DNA of 10,514 bases from CAYPEK01 sp964409645 (GTDB taxonomy: Bacteria > UBP15 > UBA6099), in the NCBI GenBank assembly GCA_964409645.1, contig CAYPEK010000134.1:1-10514 (forward strand), written 5' to 3'. Numbering within the stretch: the first letter of the stretch is position 1; each line of letters opens with the position of its first letter. Positions 1 to 6,442 of the stretch are shown here, in pieces. The translations under genes and the position numbers were made by a program. The notes under the pieces are model-generated. The model was not told the DNA's origin. It made no database searches and saw nothing but the letters and a program-made list of their open reading frames with translations.

Positions 1-45
1 CACGTTTACGTGCGGCTTCGTTCGTTCGTATTTCTCTTTGCCCAT
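1..45 (-). CDS. tuf: Elongation factor Tu, N-terminal fragment (cut by window edge)
   Basis: Only the first 15 codons are present. They read MGKEKYERTKPHVNV, the characteristic EF-Tu start (compare E. coli MSKEKFERTKPHVNV). The ATG is preceded by a full AGGAGG ribosome binding site at 51-56, five bases before the start. EF-Tu is the GTPase that delivers aminoacyl-tRNA to the ribosome. The gene follows four tRNA genes on the same strand with no visible terminator between, so it is probably co-transcribed with them, as tufB is in E. coli. The GTP-binding domain lies outside the window. The identification rests on this short but highly conserved N-terminus plus the conserved neighbourhood. Confidence 0.93.
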   Translation of the reverse strand, partial: MGKEKYERTKPHVNV

Positions 46-90
46 CTCAACCTCCTAAGGACTTAGTTATCTTCCATTAATATAAAAATG

Positions 91-164
91 AGCCATCGAC
101 CGGAATCGAACCGGTGACCTCATCCTTACCAAGGATGCGCTCTAACCGTCTGAGCTACGATGGC
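91..164 (-). tRNA. thrT: tRNA-Thr(GGT)
   Basis: A complete cloverleaf can be drawn on the minus strand. The 7-bp acceptor stem is GCCATCG/CGATGGC, the D-arm has GCTC...GAGC, and the anticodon stem CATCC/GGATG encloses the loop TTGGTAA (anticodon GGT, Thr). The T-arm is ACCGG-TTCGATT-CCGGT. The discriminator base is U and no CCA is encoded, so the 3' end must be completed by tRNA nucleotidyltransferase. It is the last tRNA before tuf, the position of thrT in E. coli. Confidence 0.96.
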
Positions 165-175
165 CGCACTATACA

Positions 176-248
176 AGCGGGAGACGGGGTTCGAACCCGC
201 GACAGCCAGCTTGGAAGGCTGGCGCTCTACCAACTGAGCTACTCCCGC
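176..248 (-). tRNA. glyT: tRNA-Gly(TCC)
   Basis: Minus-strand cloverleaf with a 7-bp acceptor stem GCGGGAG/CTCCCGC and D-arm GCTC...GAGC. The anticodon stem CCAGC/GCTGG encloses the loop CTTCCAA (anticodon TCC, Gly). The T-arm is built on GCGGG-TTCGAAC-CCCGT. CCA is not encoded. It lies between the Tyr and Thr(GGT) tRNAs, the glyT position in the conserved tRNA-tufB block. Confidence 0.96.
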
Positions 249-280
249 ATCGCGAGGCGCCGCTCGACGCCCGCCTATTA

Positions 281-363
281 TGGATGGGGATGGATTCGAA
301 CCATCGTAGGATTCCTCCAACGGGTTTACAGCCCGTCCCCTTTAGCCACTCGGGCACCCATCC
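281..363 (-). tRNA. tyrU: tRNA-Tyr(GTA)
   Basis: Minus-strand class II tRNA with acceptor stem GGATGGG/CCCATCC and discriminator A. The anticodon stem ACGGG/CCCGT encloses the loop CTGTAAA (anticodon GTA, Tyr). A long variable arm of about 13-14 bases follows, as expected for bacterial tRNA-Tyr, then the T-arm GATGG-TTCGAAT-CCATC. No CCA is encoded. It occupies the tyrU position of the conserved cluster. Confidence 0.96.
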
Positions 364-399
364 GTATTGTTTAGTGCCTGCCTCCCGCTCGTTTCTCAG

Positions 400-472
400 A
401 GCCGGCGATCCGATTTGAACGGACGACCTGCTGATTACAAGTCAGCTGCTCTACCGACTGAGCTACACCGGC
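400..472 (-). tRNA. thrU: tRNA-Thr(TGT)
   Basis: Minus-strand cloverleaf with acceptor stem GCCGGTG/CGCCGGC (one G-U pair) and D-arm GCTC...GAGC. The anticodon stem CTGA/TCAG encloses the loop CTTGTAA (anticodon TGT, Thr). The T-arm is GTCCG-TTCAAAT-CGGAT. No CCA is encoded. It is the first tRNA of the transcript and lies just downstream of the promoter at 495-523. Confidence 0.95.
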
Positions 473-494
473 GCATGACAAAACGCAAACATAT

Positions 495-523
495 ATTCTA
501 TGGACCTCTTTATCCCTTGTCAA
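495..523 (-). promoter_or_regulatory. Sigma-70-type promoter of the tRNA-tuf transcript
   Basis: On the minus strand there is a perfect -35 hexamer TTGACA (518-523), a 17-base spacer and a -10 hexamer TAGAAT (495-500, 5 of 6 consensus). Transcription would start near 488, about 16 bases before tRNA-Thr(TGT). The near-consensus elements fit the strong expression needed for tRNA and EF-Tu. The surrounding 473-563 spacer is AT-rich and contains no gene. Confidence 0.85.
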
Positions 524-563
524 TATCTGTTATTAATAATGTTATATTATAAAAAACAATGGT

Positions 564-1976
564 TTATCTTGCAAATAACGTGATAATTCCGCTCAATATA
601 TCCCTGAGTCCGATTGTTCTGATTTTGAACAAATGCTTCAGAGCCATCCCCGGCCTAAGATAAAACCTCGCGAATGCCTTCTTCTGTAATCTTATTATAT
701 CATTATTACTTACACCCTTCGGCAGGAACGCGGGCGGCTTCCCCCTCACCGGATAGTTTGTAAATCGCGCCCAGTCCGTTCCGGCGTCCATCTCCCCCGA
801 TGCCTTCAATTCCTCGTATATCTTCGTGCCCGGGAACGGCGAAAACACCGTAAACTTTGCAAACTCGATGTCGAGACTCTGCGAATACCTGATCGTTTCC
901 TCGATTGTTTCGACCGTGTCGCCGGGAACTCCGATCATGAAAAAGCCGATCATCTGTACGCCGGCCTTATTCGTCATCGCCACCGTCGCCCGCGCCTGAT
1001 CCATCGTGAACGTCTTACGTATCGAGTCCAACCCCTCCGCCGATCCGGTCTCGAAACCATACATTATCCTCGATAGGCCAGACTCTTTCATCGCCGCGAG
1101 CATCTTTTCGTTCACGAGGTCCACACGCGTCTCCGTAATCCACGTCATCTTTTTCTGGAGGCCGCGACGCAGCAGCTCGTTGCTGAACGTCAAGGCCTCT
1201 TCTTCCGAAAACGGGAATATCGGATCGATGAACGACATCTGAACGTATCCGAACTCATCATGCAGAAACTCGAACTCGTCCGCTATGTTTCCCGCCGACC
1301 TGCGGCGGCGCTTGTGCCCCATTATTTTCAGCGAACAGAAATTACACCCGTAAGGACAACCGCGCGACCCGAGCACGAGCGTCCCCGGCTCCCTCACACG
1401 CGCGAAATTGAATATCCTGTATCTTTCGAGCGGAAACAGATGCCACGCCGGGAACGGAATAGTATCGAGGTCTTCTACATACGGCATCGGCTCCGTAACA
1501 ACGGTTTCGTCTCCTCGAAAAGCGATTCCTTTTACCCCGCTCAGGTCCGAACCGGACTGAAACGCGGCAGCAAGTTCGGGAAAAGTTCTCTCTCCTTCGC
1601 CGATAACCACCGCATCGGCGAGCCATTCATCTATTATTTCCTTATAAAATATACTCGGATGAATATTGCCGAGAACGACTTTGACTCCCGGATATTCCTT
1701 TTTAATCCATCTCGCAATCTCGTATGTCCGCGGCGCAGTCATCGTCACGCACGTCAATCCTATGATATCCGGCGCCGTCTTCTTAATATGCCCGGCCAGA
1801 AGCGTGTGATTGCCGCCCGTTGTGTAGTCGTCGTAAATTGAAACAGGATAACCGGCCTTTTCAAGCGCCGCCGCAACATAAGCGAGACTGATCGGCGGCA
1901 TCGGCGACAGGAAACGCTTATACTTTCCCGCAGTCGATTCGGAATCGGTATATGGATTTATCAGAAGGATTTTCAT
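564..1976 (-). CDS. B12-binding domain radical SAM protein of unknown substrate
   Basis: This is a 470-residue protein of the B12-binding radical SAM class (BchE-like architecture). The N-terminal part (about 1-140) is a Rossmann-type cobalamin-binding domain: it opens with MKILLINPY and has GNIHPS at 103-108 and GEGE at 126-129. The radical SAM domain starts near 195 and carries the iron-sulphur cluster motif CX3CX2C at C207, C211 and C214, followed by GFETGS and a late FxPFPGT-type segment. Members methylate or rearrange unactivated carbons using cobalamin and SAM, but the substrate cannot be read from sequence. I do not see a classical DxHxxG cobalamin motif, which is common in this class. 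It is the last gene of the yacL-ispF-rlmB run, 63 bases after rlmB. The start has only a weak GGATGG upstream. No terminator hairpin is obvious after it. Confidence 0.85.
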   Translation of the reverse strand: MKILLINPYTDSESTAGKYKRFLSPMPPISLAYVAAALEKAGYPVSIYDDYTTGGNHTLLAGHIKKTAPDIIGLTCVTMTAPRTYEIARWIKKEYPGVKVVLGNIHPSIFYKEIIDEWLADAVVIGEGERTFPELAAAFQSGSDLSGVKGIAFRGDETVVTEPMPYVEDLDTIPFPAWHLFPLERYRIFNFARVREPGTLVLGSRGCPYGCNFCSLKIMGHKRRRRSAGNIADEFEFLHDEFGYVQMSFIDPIFPFSEEEALTFSNELLRRGLQKKMTWITETRVDLVNEKMLAAMKESGLSRIMYGFETGSAEGLDSIRKTFTMDQARATVAMTNKAGVQMIGFFMIGVPGDTVETIEETIRYSQSLDIEFAKFTVFSPFPGTKIYEELKASGEMDAGTDWARFTNYPVRGKPPAFLPKGVSNNDIIRLQKKAFARFYLRPGMALKHLFKIRTIGLRDILSGIITLFAR

Positions 1977-1989
1977 CGCGATTCCATCC

Positions 1990-2052
1990 CGCCGGCAAGC
2001 TGTGTTGTTTGCCGTTACGCAACCAGCGGCGCCGCACGCTTACTTGCCGGCG
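1990..2052 (-). repeat. Inverted repeat spanning the rlmB stop codon
   Basis: CGCCGGCAAG at 1990-1999 is the exact reverse complement of CTTGCCGGCG at 2043-2052, a 10-bp GC-rich stem with a 43-base loop. The loop holds the rlmB stop codon and a perfect palindrome, GCGGCGCCGC, at 2026-2035. In the transcript this lies between rlmB and the radical SAM gene. It has no following U-run, so it is not a standard intrinsic terminator. It may be a processing or attenuation structure, or chance in GC-rich DNA. Confidence 0.4.
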
Positions 2053-2774
2053 CTCTTGCGCCTCATCATCTCGAAAATCAGAATTCCGGCAGCCACCGAA
2101 ACGTTAAGAGATGGAAACTCACGCCTCGTCGGCGCCTTCACCATGTAGTCGCACTCCTCGCGGATCAGCCGCGATAGTCCTTCGCCCTCGCTGCCGAGAA
2201 CAATCACCGAAACGTCCCCGAGGTCTTCCTCAAAACAGTCCTTTTCCGCCCGCTCGTCGGCTCCCGCGATCCAGCAGTCCCATTTCTTAAGTTCCACGAG
2301 AGCATTTCTCAGATTCGACACCATCACAACCGGCACTCGGTCCGCGCCGCCGCGCGATATCTCGTAAACTGTTTCCGTCACGTCGCAGCAGCGCCTGTTT
2401 TCAATTATCACCGCGTTCGCGCCCGCCGCCGCAGCCGTCCTCAGTATCGCTCCGAGATTGTGCGGGTCCTGCACGTGGTCGAGCGCAATTATAAGCGCCT
2501 TTTTCCCCGCCGACCGCACGGAATCCCTTATGTCGTCGAGCGAAGCATACTCGTAATCCGCGCAGTTTGCCTCGATCGTGGGCGGCCGCTCCCAGCGCTT
2601 CTTGTCCGGTATGACATTCGGCAACTCCTTCACCGGTACACCATTCTGCCGGGCGAGGCTCACCATCTCTTTTACGCGGCGGTCATCCGCAACTCGCGGA
2701 TTCACCGCGATCGTAAATACCTTGCGTCCCGACTTCAACGCCTCGATTATCGAATTCTTATCTGTGAGTTTCAT
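2040..2774 (-). CDS. rlmB: SpoU/TrmH-family 23S rRNA (guanosine-2'-O)-methyltransferase, RlmB-like
   Basis: This is a 244-residue RNA 2'-O-methyltransferase of the SPOUT (trefoil-knot) class, which uses SAM to methylate ribose in rRNA. The N-terminal portion (1-90) is a substrate-binding domain that begins with NSIIEALKSGR, typical of RlmB. The catalytic domain shows all three family motifs: motif 1 DPHNLGAILRTA at 103-114 (N106, R112), motif 2 VLGSEGEGL at 192-200, and motif 3 SLNVSVAAGI at 222-231 (N224, S226). The length matches RlmB. The ATG is preceded by GGAG at good spacing and lies 17 bases after the ispF stop. The exact target (G2251 in E. coli numbering) is inferred from the family. 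In Firmicutes rlmB also sits near yacL-ispD-ispF. Confidence 0.92.
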   Translation of the reverse strand: MKLTDKNSIIEALKSGRKVFTIAVNPRVADDRRVKEMVSLARQNGVPVKELPNVIPDKKRWERPPTIEANCADYEYASLDDIRDSVRSAGKKALIIALDHVQDPHNLGAILRTAAAAGANAVIIENRRCCDVTETVYEISRGGADRVPVVMVSNLRNALVELKKWDCWIAGADERAEKDCFEEDLGDVSVIVLGSEGEGLSRLIREECDYMVKAPTRREFPSLNVSVAAGILIFEMMRRKSAGK

Positions 2775-2791
2775 CTATATCTCCGTATCCA

Positions 2792-3268
2792 TCAGCGGCG
2801 GGAAAGCAAAACAACCGCCTGTGCCGCTATTCCCTCAGAACGGCCTATCGCACCGAGCCCCTCCGGCGACGAAGCCTTCACGCATATCCGATCCGGTTCG
2901 ATTTCCAGAATGCTCGCGATGTTGATCTTCATTTCGGCAAGATACATCGATACGCGCGGCTTCTGCGCGATTATAACCGAATCCGCATTCGCCACCTCGT
3001 AACCGCGAGCGGCCAGCATCTCATTCACGCGTTTCAAAAGTATCGTGCTGTCGATGCCTTTGAACTCCTCGGCATCGTCGGGAAAAAATGACCCGAGGTC
3101 TCCCAGTGCGGCCGCTCCGAGCATCGCGTCGCACAATGCATGTATCAGGACATCCGCGTCGGAATGCCCGGCAAGTCCTATTTCATAAGGAATCGTAACG
3201 CCGCCGAGGCGCAGTGGTCTGCCCTCTTCAAACGCATGCGCATCCCATCCGATGCCCACACGCATCAT
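2792..3268 (-). CDS. ispF: 2-C-methyl-D-erythritol 2,4-cyclodiphosphate synthase (IspF)
   Basis: IspF catalyses the fifth step of the MEP isoprenoid pathway, converting CDP-ME 2-phosphate to MEcPP with release of CMP. The 158-residue length is typical. Visible signature residues are the zinc ligands D9 and H11 in GWDAHAF, H43 in the LIHALCDA segment, the GHSDADV motif at 34-40, GDLGSFFPD at 56-64, and KASSPEGLGAIGR at 131-143, which contacts the nucleotide. The ATG at 3268 overlaps the yacL stop (ATGA, 4 bases) and GGGGAG lies about 8 bases upstream, so the two are translationally coupled. A second ATG follows immediately at 3265. IspD is often adjacent or fused to IspF but is not in this operon. 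Confidence 0.97.
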   Translation of the reverse strand: MMRVGIGWDAHAFEEGRPLRLGGVTIPYEIGLAGHSDADVLIHALCDAMLGAAALGDLGSFFPDDAEEFKGIDSTILLKRVNEMLAARGYEVANADSVIIAQKPRVSMYLAEMKINIASILEIEPDRICVKASSPEGLGAIGRSEGIAAQAVVLLSRR

Positions 3269-4356
3269 TTGTCGGGCTCCCCGTCGTCGTCTTCGTTGCT
3301 TTCTGTCACTTTAGCGAATATAAGGCGTCCGGCCACCGTCTGCATGACACTGTTTATCTCCACAGGAACCGCGTCGCCGACAAATTTGTCTCCGTGTTCA
3401 ATGACAACCATCGTACCGTCATCCAGATACGCGACACCCTGACCGTGCTCCTTGCCGAGCTTCACTACGTTCACGTCTATTTTTTCGCCGGGCATTATAG
3501 ATTTCCTCAACACGCGCGCCATTACGTTGAGATTCAGCACCCGCACGCTGCGCAGACTAGCTATCTTCGTCAGGTTGTAATCGTTCGTTACTAGAATACC
3601 GCCGATTGTTTTCGTGTAATTAACGAGCCTTGCGTCCACCGCCGTCGGCTCTCCGGCCCTCGGTGGCGGCAGGTCCACAACCTCCATTACCACATCGTCA
3701 AGCTCTTTTATCTTCGACACGATCTCGAGCCCGTTACGCCCGCGCTTTCTGCGTCCGGAATCCGAATCGTCCGCAATACCCTGAAGCTCGTTCAGCACTA
3801 TGTCCGGCACAAACACCTTGCCCTCGATCAGCCTGTTCTTGAAAAGATCGAAAATCCGCCCGTCGATGAGTACGCTCGTATCCAGAACCTTTGGAAGCGC
3901 AGCATCCGTGCGGTACGCAATCGATCCCACGACATTACCGCCCCACAGCGAAACACGGCTGAATATCAACACCCCTATGTATCCGAAAATAATGCCGCCA
4001 AGAATCGACAGAGTCAGGCTTAAGCTCCTCATCTTCGGCAGAAAAAGCCAAACCGGGAAAGTAACGAGCACTGAAAAAAAGAAGCCCATCAGCAACCCTA
4101 CAAATCCCGACGCGAGTGAATGCGGCGAGAACCTCATCATCGACCGCAGCACTTGCTTGTGCAGTTTTACCAGCCAGTTCTCAATATAAGGCGCCACGAG
4201 AAGGCCGAGCAGAAATCCCGCTATCAGAAACCCTACCCTGTTATACAACTGCATCGGCTTCTCCGGCTCGTTCATCTCATTTAAAAGAAACGACAGAAAA
4301 TAAAATAGAGTAATTCCGGAGCCGAAGCATATTATCTTGATGAAAATTGAAAACAC
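3265..4356 (-). CDS. YacL-like membrane PIN/TRAM domain protein
   Basis: This 363-residue protein has the architecture of Bacillus YacL. Four hydrophobic segments at about 3-26, 41-58, 82-106 and 112-133 anchor it in the membrane. A PIN nuclease fold (about 155-280) begins with KVLDTSVLIDGRIFDL and has the expected acidic residues at D159, E190, D241 and D259 (TNDY). The C-terminal TRAM RNA-binding domain runs from about 288 to 350 (MPGEKIDV...GAVAYLDDGT-type), followed by an acidic tail. PIN domains are metal-dependent RNases; the physiological target of YacL proteins is not established. The start is GTG at 4356, supported by GAGGTT at 4365-4370. It is the first gene of an operon with ispF and rlmB. 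Confidence 0.9.
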   Translation of the reverse strand: MFSIFIKIICFGSGITLFYFLSFLLNEMNEPEKPMQLYNRVGFLIAGFLLGLLVAPYIENWLVKLHKQVLRSMMRFSPHSLASGFVGLLMGFFFSVLVTFPVWLFLPKMRSLSLTLSILGGIIFGYIGVLIFSRVSLWGGNVVGSIAYRTDAALPKVLDTSVLIDGRIFDLFKNRLIEGKVFVPDIVLNELQGIADDSDSGRRKRGRNGLEIVSKIKELDDVVMEVVDLPPPRAGEPTAVDARLVNYTKTIGGILVTNDYNLTKIASLRSVRVLNLNVMARVLRKSIMPGEKIDVNVVKLGKEHGQGVAYLDDGTMVVIEHGDKFVGDAVPVEINSVMQTVAGRLIFAKVTESNEDDDGEPDK

Positions 4357-4413
4357 TTTATTTCAACCTCGTCAAAAATCCTTTTCAATGTCTCATTCGT
4401 ACTTAATCTTTCA

Positions 4414-4442
4414 ATTTTAGCATCCACAGTACTTCTATTCAA
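4414..4442 (-). promoter_or_regulatory. Probable sigma-70 promoter of the yacL-ispF-rlmB operon
   Basis: The minus strand shows TTGAAT (4437-4442, 4 of 6 consensus), a 17-base spacer and TAAAAT (4414-4419, 5 of 6). Transcription would begin near 4407, giving a leader of about 50 bases before the GTG start of the yacL-like gene. It lies downstream of the terminator at 4502-4528, so the operon has its own entry point. The region is AT-rich, so a chance match is possible. Confidence 0.55.
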
Positions 4443-4501
4443 CATTACTCCGGATGCATAACCTGCTATTCGATTATTCAGGGATATGTCGCCACAATGA
4501 A

Positions 4502-4528
4502 AAAAGGGGAACTGTTTGTTCCCCTTTT
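4502..4528 (-). terminator. Intrinsic terminator after the lysine-rich protein gene
   Basis: AAAAGGGGAAC (4502-4512) and GTTCCCCTTTT (4518-4528) form a perfect 11-bp stem with a 5-base loop. Read on the minus strand the hairpin ends in a run of six T. It lies about 35 bases beyond the stop of the lysine-rich gene and separates that gene from the yacL operon. Confidence 0.9.
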
Positions 4529-4562
4529 CCAATGCAATTGCATTGAGGTAAGCAATAAGAAC

Positions 4563-4658
4563 TTATTTCTTTTTCTTTTTGGCCGCCACTTTTTTCTTCG
4601 GGGCCGCTGCCTTCTTAACAACTTTTTTTACTGCCTTTTTCGCTACCTTCTTCGCCAT
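4563..4658 (-). CDS. Tiny lysine/alanine-rich protein, histone H1-tail-like
   Basis: This is a 31-codon ORF encoding 16 Lys, 8 Ala, 5 Val, one Pro and the Met, and nothing else. It starts MAKKVAKKAVKK, a repeating AKK/VKK pattern, and ends in five consecutive Lys. It is preceded by a strong ribosome binding site (AGGAGGTG within 4661-4670), a promoter-like TTGACA at 4722-4727, and followed by a clear terminator. That complete gene architecture argues it is real despite its size. The composition resembles the basic tails of bacterial histone H1-like proteins (Hc1/AlgP type), so binding to DNA or RNA is a reasonable inference, but no fold or homology can be assigned. Low-complexity coding could also be a remnant of a longer basic protein. 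Confidence 0.75.
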   Translation of the reverse strand: MAKKVAKKAVKKVVKKAAAPKKKVAAKKKKK

Positions 4659-4696
4659 AGGACACCTCCTTCCTGATTTAAACTTGACTATAGTTG

Positions 4697-4727
4697 CATA
4701 TACTACTTTTTATTTCCAAAATGTCAA
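4697..4727 (-). promoter_or_regulatory. Probable promoter of the lysine-rich protein gene
   Basis: A perfect -35 hexamer TTGACA lies at 4722-4727 on the minus strand. The -10 is less certain: TAGTAT (4700-4705) at a 16-base spacing or TATATG (4697-4702) at 19. Transcription would start near 4690, giving a leader of about 30 bases to the ATG at 4658. The hexamer and position are good; the -10 assignment is ambiguous. Confidence 0.55.
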
Positions 4728-5160
4728 TACCTTGATAATATTTTTTTGTACTATTTTGTACTTTATCTAACAATGTGCTTCCTTTATTCACTTTCACCAC
4801 TTTTGTTTACTATTATGATTTTTCGCTACATTTACACACTTATAAATACAACACTTTTTTAATACGTGTCAAGCTATTTTAAAAATATCTTTTTTTATTT
4901 AAATGGGTTTTTGCTTTTGACAACGCGGTTTTATGCGAACTTCAACGCCTGTTTTTATTGGAATATTTGCCAACAGCTCACTTTCAAGCAACTTGCTTCC
5001 GAGTCAGTGTAACCTCATTCAAACTTGTACATTTCGGATTTTTTACTATGACAAACCCTGTAACTTCTTCCCTATTTTCACAACTTCGACAATGTCCCTG
5101 TAAAATGTGGTCAGGCATTTACATTGCAGCTAATTCACCATTTGTCACTATATATATATA
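4728..5160. other. AT-rich intergenic spacer between the lysine-rich gene and mnmA
   Basis: About 430 bases with clearly higher AT content than the flanking genes, including runs such as TTTTTTTGTA, a near-direct repeat of TTTTGTACT around 4745-4762, and an alternating TA tract just after the mnmA stop (about 5149-5160). I see no tRNA, no structured RNA I recognise and no convincing terminator for mnmA. The only coding candidate is the short Cys-containing minus-strand ORF listed separately. Confidence 0.6.
4984..5118 (-). CDS. Doubtful 44-codon ORF with a CX2C motif, possibly a frameshifted remnant
   Basis: The ORF starts MPDHILQGHCRSCENREEV, with Cys at 10, 13 and 30, suggesting a zinc-ribbon-like knuckle. 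It ends at a TGA. If one base were skipped near 4988, reading would continue for about 29 more codons to a TAA at 4899, adding a fourth Cys close to the end. This could be a decayed small metal-binding protein. There is no good ribosome binding site, a stop codon lies directly upstream of the ATG, and I recognise no family. The amino-acid composition is protein-like compared with other ORFs in this AT-rich spacer, which is the main reason to list it. Confidence 0.22.
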   Translation of the reverse strand: MPDHILQGHCRSCENREEVTGFVIVKNPKCTSLNEVTLTRKQVA

Positions 5161-6258
5161 CTATATTTTTGTACAGATTATACCCCCTCCAACAACACGA
5201 TCTCCATTATAAATTACCGCCGACTGTCCCGGTGATATAGCTCTTTGCGGCTGTTCAAATCTCACTCCATGCAACTCTCCGCCTCGGTATATCTCACTTG
5301 TTTTTTCCACAATCCCCTCATACACCGCCCTCACGGACGCCGCGTTAAACCTGATCTTTATCTCTATTGCTTCACCCTTTTTAGGCGGCTGAGTCAAAAA
5401 AGTTGCGTCACGGAAATACAATCCCTCCGCATACAACTCTCCCCTGTACCCCGCCACTATTATGTTTTGCGCGGCGTCAATATCGACAACATACAATGGT
5501 TCAGGCGCGCTTATATTAAGCCATCTTCTCTGACCTATTGTGTAGTGCGCAATCCCTCTGTGCCGGCCCATCTCTATTCCCTTTTTGTCAACTATAATGC
5601 CCGGCACTGAAGTCCCCGGCCTCATTTCCTCTATCAGCCTTATATATGAATCGCCTCCCGCGAAGCATATCTCCTGACTTTCGCTTCGAGACGCTGTCGG
5701 CAGTCCTTCCTCCGCCGCGATGCGCCTTATTTCATCCTTAGTCAGCTCTCCATTTGGGAACACGCTCGATTCGAGCGCCGCAATACCGATCGAATATAAA
5801 AAATACGACTGATCCTTTTTGCAATCCGCCCCTCGTATTAGTTGCGTTTCGACACCATCTTTCACAATCCTCGCGTAGTGGCCGGTTGCAATTTTTTCAT
5901 AGCCCAACCTCTTTGCCGCTTCGAGCAGCGCGCCGAACTTTATCTCCCTGTTGCACGTCACGCATGGATTCGGTGTTTCGCCGCCTAAATATACGTCCAC
6001 AAATGGTTCCACGACCCGCGATCTGAACGTTTCTCCGAGATCAACACCGAAAAAAGGGATCCCCAGCGCATCACATACCGAACGGGCCGCTGTTTCAGCG
6101 GGTTCACTCCCGCCACCTGCGACCGGTCCGAATCCACTAAGTCCCGAAAACAATCTCATGTGGAATCCGGCAACCTCGAATCCCTGTCGCATGAGCAGCA
6201 ACGCCGCCGCGGAGCTGTCCACCCCGCCGCTCATTGCCACCGCTATTCTTTTAACCAT
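5161..6258 (-). CDS. mnmA: tRNA-specific 2-thiouridylase MnmA
   Basis: MnmA adds sulphur to U34 of the wobble position in tRNA-Lys, -Glu and -Gln, using ATP and a persulphide relayed from a cysteine desulphurase. The 365-residue length is typical. The N-terminal PP-loop SGGVDSS lies at 10-16. The catalytic cysteine pair is C102 (in TCNREIKFG) and C198 (in SQEICFAGG), matching E. coli C102 and C199. ATGHYAR at 124-130 and KKDQSYFLY at 147-155 are further family signatures, and GIAHYTIGQRR at 235-245 marks the central domain. The ATG has GGAGAG about 8 bases upstream. It stands alone, divergent from the small sigma-28-linked gene. No clear terminator follows the TAG stop. Confidence 0.97.
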   Translation of the reverse strand: MVKRIAVAMSGGVDSSAAALLLMRQGFEVAGFHMRLFSGLSGFGPVAGGGSEPAETAARSVCDALGIPFFGVDLGETFRSRVVEPFVDVYLGGETPNPCVTCNREIKFGALLEAAKRLGYEKIATGHYARIVKDGVETQLIRGADCKKDQSYFLYSIGIAALESSVFPNGELTKDEIRRIAAEEGLPTASRSESQEICFAGGDSYIRLIEEMRPGTSVPGIIVDKKGIEMGRHRGIAHYTIGQRRWLNISAPEPLYVVDIDAAQNIIVAGYRGELYAEGLYFRDATFLTQPPKKGEAIEIKIRFNAASVRAVYEGIVEKTSEIYRGGELHGVRFEQPQRAISPGQSAVIYNGDRVVGGGIICTKI

Positions 6259-6346
6259 ACCGCTAACTCTCCAATCGGCTTTATTTTAATAGACTTTTCC
6301 CATACCGTCGCCTTCCCGAACCATGTTTAAATTTTTCAAAACCATC

Positions 6347-6373
6347 TCAAGTTCAAATAAAACCTGCCGATAC
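6347..6373 (+). promoter_or_regulatory. Flagellar sigma-28 (FliA/SigD) type promoter
   Basis: TCAAGTTC at 6347-6354, exactly 11 bases, then GCCGATAC at 6366-6373. The sigma-28 consensus is TAAAGTTT-N11-GCCGATAA, so 6 of 8 and 7 of 8 positions match at the correct spacing. It faces the small gene at 6443, leaving a leader of roughly 60 bases. This strongly suggests the gene is expressed with late flagellar or chemotaxis genes, although none of these are in the window. Confidence 0.7.
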
Positions 6374-6442
6374 TGTAGATAAAAATACACGGCGAATGAG
6401 GTGGAGTTCGCAAAAGATTGATCGGAAAAGAAGGTGGTCGGA

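Noticed and set aside
114..374. Plus- and minus-strand ORFs of 60-86 codons in the left end
   Set aside because: They lie across four perfect tRNA cloverleafs and are translation of tRNA sequence.
1260..1841. Plus-strand ORF of 193 codons inside the radical SAM gene
   Set aside because: Antisense shadow, composition Arg-rich and without motifs; the opposing frame has a complete radical SAM enzyme.
4332..4532. 66-codon minus-strand ORF overlapping the yacL-like start
   Set aside because: Its start lies just outside the terminator hairpin at 4502-4528, which falls inside its 5' end, it overlaps the 5' end of yacL, and it runs through the likely yacL promoter. No ribosome binding site or recognisable motif.
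4671..5160. Possible CRISPR, attachment site or mobile-element remnant in the AT-rich spacer
   Set aside because: No regularly spaced repeats, no terminal inverted repeats, no transposase fragment; only simple AT tracts.
4958..5212. Plus-strand ORF of 84 codons in the AT-rich spacer running into mnmA
   Set aside because: No ribosome binding site, overlaps the end of mnmA, low-information AT-rich translation.
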